Positions 63,517-64,000 of a stretch of DNA of 64,000 bases are shown piece after piece. Where the stretch lies: positions 62,001 to 126,000 of the forward strand of contig NZ_WHNW01000001.1 in the NCBI RefSeq assembly GCF_009362845.1, written 5' to 3'. How positions within the stretch are numbered: position 1 is the stretch's first letter; each line of letters starts with the position of its first letter. The position numbers were made by a program, and so were the translations under genes. Source of the DNA: Ostreibacterium oceani (lineage in GTDB: Bacteria; Pseudomonadota; Gammaproteobacteria; Cardiobacteriales; Ostreibacteriaceae). The notes beneath the pieces were generated by a model. It worked only from the letters and a program-made list of their open reading frames with translations, made no database searches and was not told the DNA's origin.

Positions 63517-64000
63517 GGCGAGGTTGATTTTGGGCGTTATTTTTTGTGTATTGCGTGTTTTTGGCTGCACGCTGTTGTAAACGGATATGTTGCCAAATTC
63601 GTTTCTCAGGAAGTGCAAGGCTAATCAATGCATTAATAACGACTAATACGGAGAAAAGATAAAAGCCTTCGGCAAGCTGAATATTGGCAAAAGTAGCCAG
63701 CTTGACCAGTGTCACAAGCGTGGCGACTAAGTAGACTTCAATCATGCCCAGTGCCGACAGGCGAATAATCCAGCGAATTAAACCCACAGAAAAATAAGGC
63801 GGTCGATGATAGGCTAGCGGTAATATGGTGAATAATAATCCCACAAATCGCAACAATGGCAAGCCTACAATCAATAAACCGACCGTGAGTGCCAGCGCGA
63901 TATTCTGTGAATTGAGCATCGCAAGCGTTGAGCCTAACAGTGAAATTTGTTGTTGTTGCCCCGATAGCGTCAAACTTAGAAAAGGCAGGGTAATCGCTGG
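63503..64000 (-). CDS. pqiA: PqiA domain protein, first half (5' end outside window)
   Basis: The reading frame is open to the window edge. The visible part carries PqiA-type transmembrane segments: LPFLSLTLSGQQQQ, ALALTVGLLIVGLPLLRFVGLL and LSALGMIEVYLVATLVTLVKLATFANIQL, the last being the family GMVEVFLLG-like block. A basic tail follows (IWQHIRLQQRAAKN...). It overlaps the next PqiA-domain gene by 14 bp. The N terminus, including any cysteine motif, lies outside the window. Confidence 0.85.
   Translation of the reverse strand, partial: PAITLPFLSLTLSGQQQQISLLGSTLAMLNSQNIALALTVGLLIVGLPLLRFVGLLFTILPLAYHRPPYFSVGLIRWIIRLSALGMIEVYLVATLVTLVKLATFANIQLAEGFYLFSVLVVINALISLALPEKRIWQHIRLQQRAAKNTQYTKNNAQNQPRHAPN

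Overview
This window looks like chromosomal DNA of a gammaproteobacterium of moderate G+C (judged by eye). The evidence is gene order typical of that class: lptD-surA-pdxA-ksgA, tig-clpP-clpX-lon-hupB, corC-lnt-leuS-lptE, bamA-skp-lpxD-fabZ, an isc-type iron-sulfur cluster operon, and pqiABC. I cannot place the order or genus. No phage, transposase gene, CRISPR array or rRNA operon was seen; there is one tRNA gene (tRNA-Asp, GTC).

Layout. 1-4.5 kb, plus strand: 3' end of metG, S-formylglutathione hydrolase, and a dihydrolipoamide dehydrogenase with its own lipoyl domain. 4.5-13.3 kb, minus strand: iscS-iscA-hscB-hscA-fdx (no iscU or iscR at the locus), an orphan hydantoinase/oxoprolinase-type protein, and purH. 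13.8-19.6 kb, plus: lptD-surA-pdxA-ksgA (outer-membrane biogenesis, vitamin B6, ribosome maturation). 19.7-25.9 kb, plus: an accessory operon behind a near-consensus sigma-70 promoter, with a three-part TRAP transporter, a three-subunit flavin/iron-sulfur amine dehydrogenase and a RidA imine deaminase. I read this as uptake and oxidation of an unknown amino-acid-like or opine-like compound.

26-31.6 kb is a mosaic: an OsmC-type protein, an exported agmatine-deiminase-like enzyme, a cupin, an AT-rich pair (GyrI-like protein plus AlkX/YcaQ-type DNA glycosylase) and a formate/nitrite transporter. The first part of this region holds three copies of an undescribed ~100-bp repeat and a fossil second copy of the osmC/deiminase 3' ends, so it is the most rearranged and most foreign-looking part of the window.

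32-39.3 kb, plus: protein quality control (trigger factor, ClpP, ClpX, Lon), HU and tRNA-Asp. 39.4-44.1 kb: a MocR-type regulator divergent from a LysE exporter and an FMN-binding oxidase-like protein, then an ACR3 arsenite pump with its ArsR repressor. 44.4-52.3 kb, minus: ClC-like protein, CorC, Lnt, LeuS, LptE. 52.5-59.2 kb, plus: DMT transporter, 5-formyl-THF cyclo-ligase, NqrM, BamA, Skp, LpxD, FabZ. 59.4-64 kb, minus: N-formylglutamate amidohydrolase-like protein and the PqiA/PqiB/PqiC lipid-transport system, running off the window end.

A genome-style feature runs throughout. Almost every intergenic gap carries short tandem repeats, strikingly often with a 13-bp unit, while repeats inside genes (metG, lpdA, surA) have units of 9 or 12 bp and so keep the frame as low-complexity linkers.
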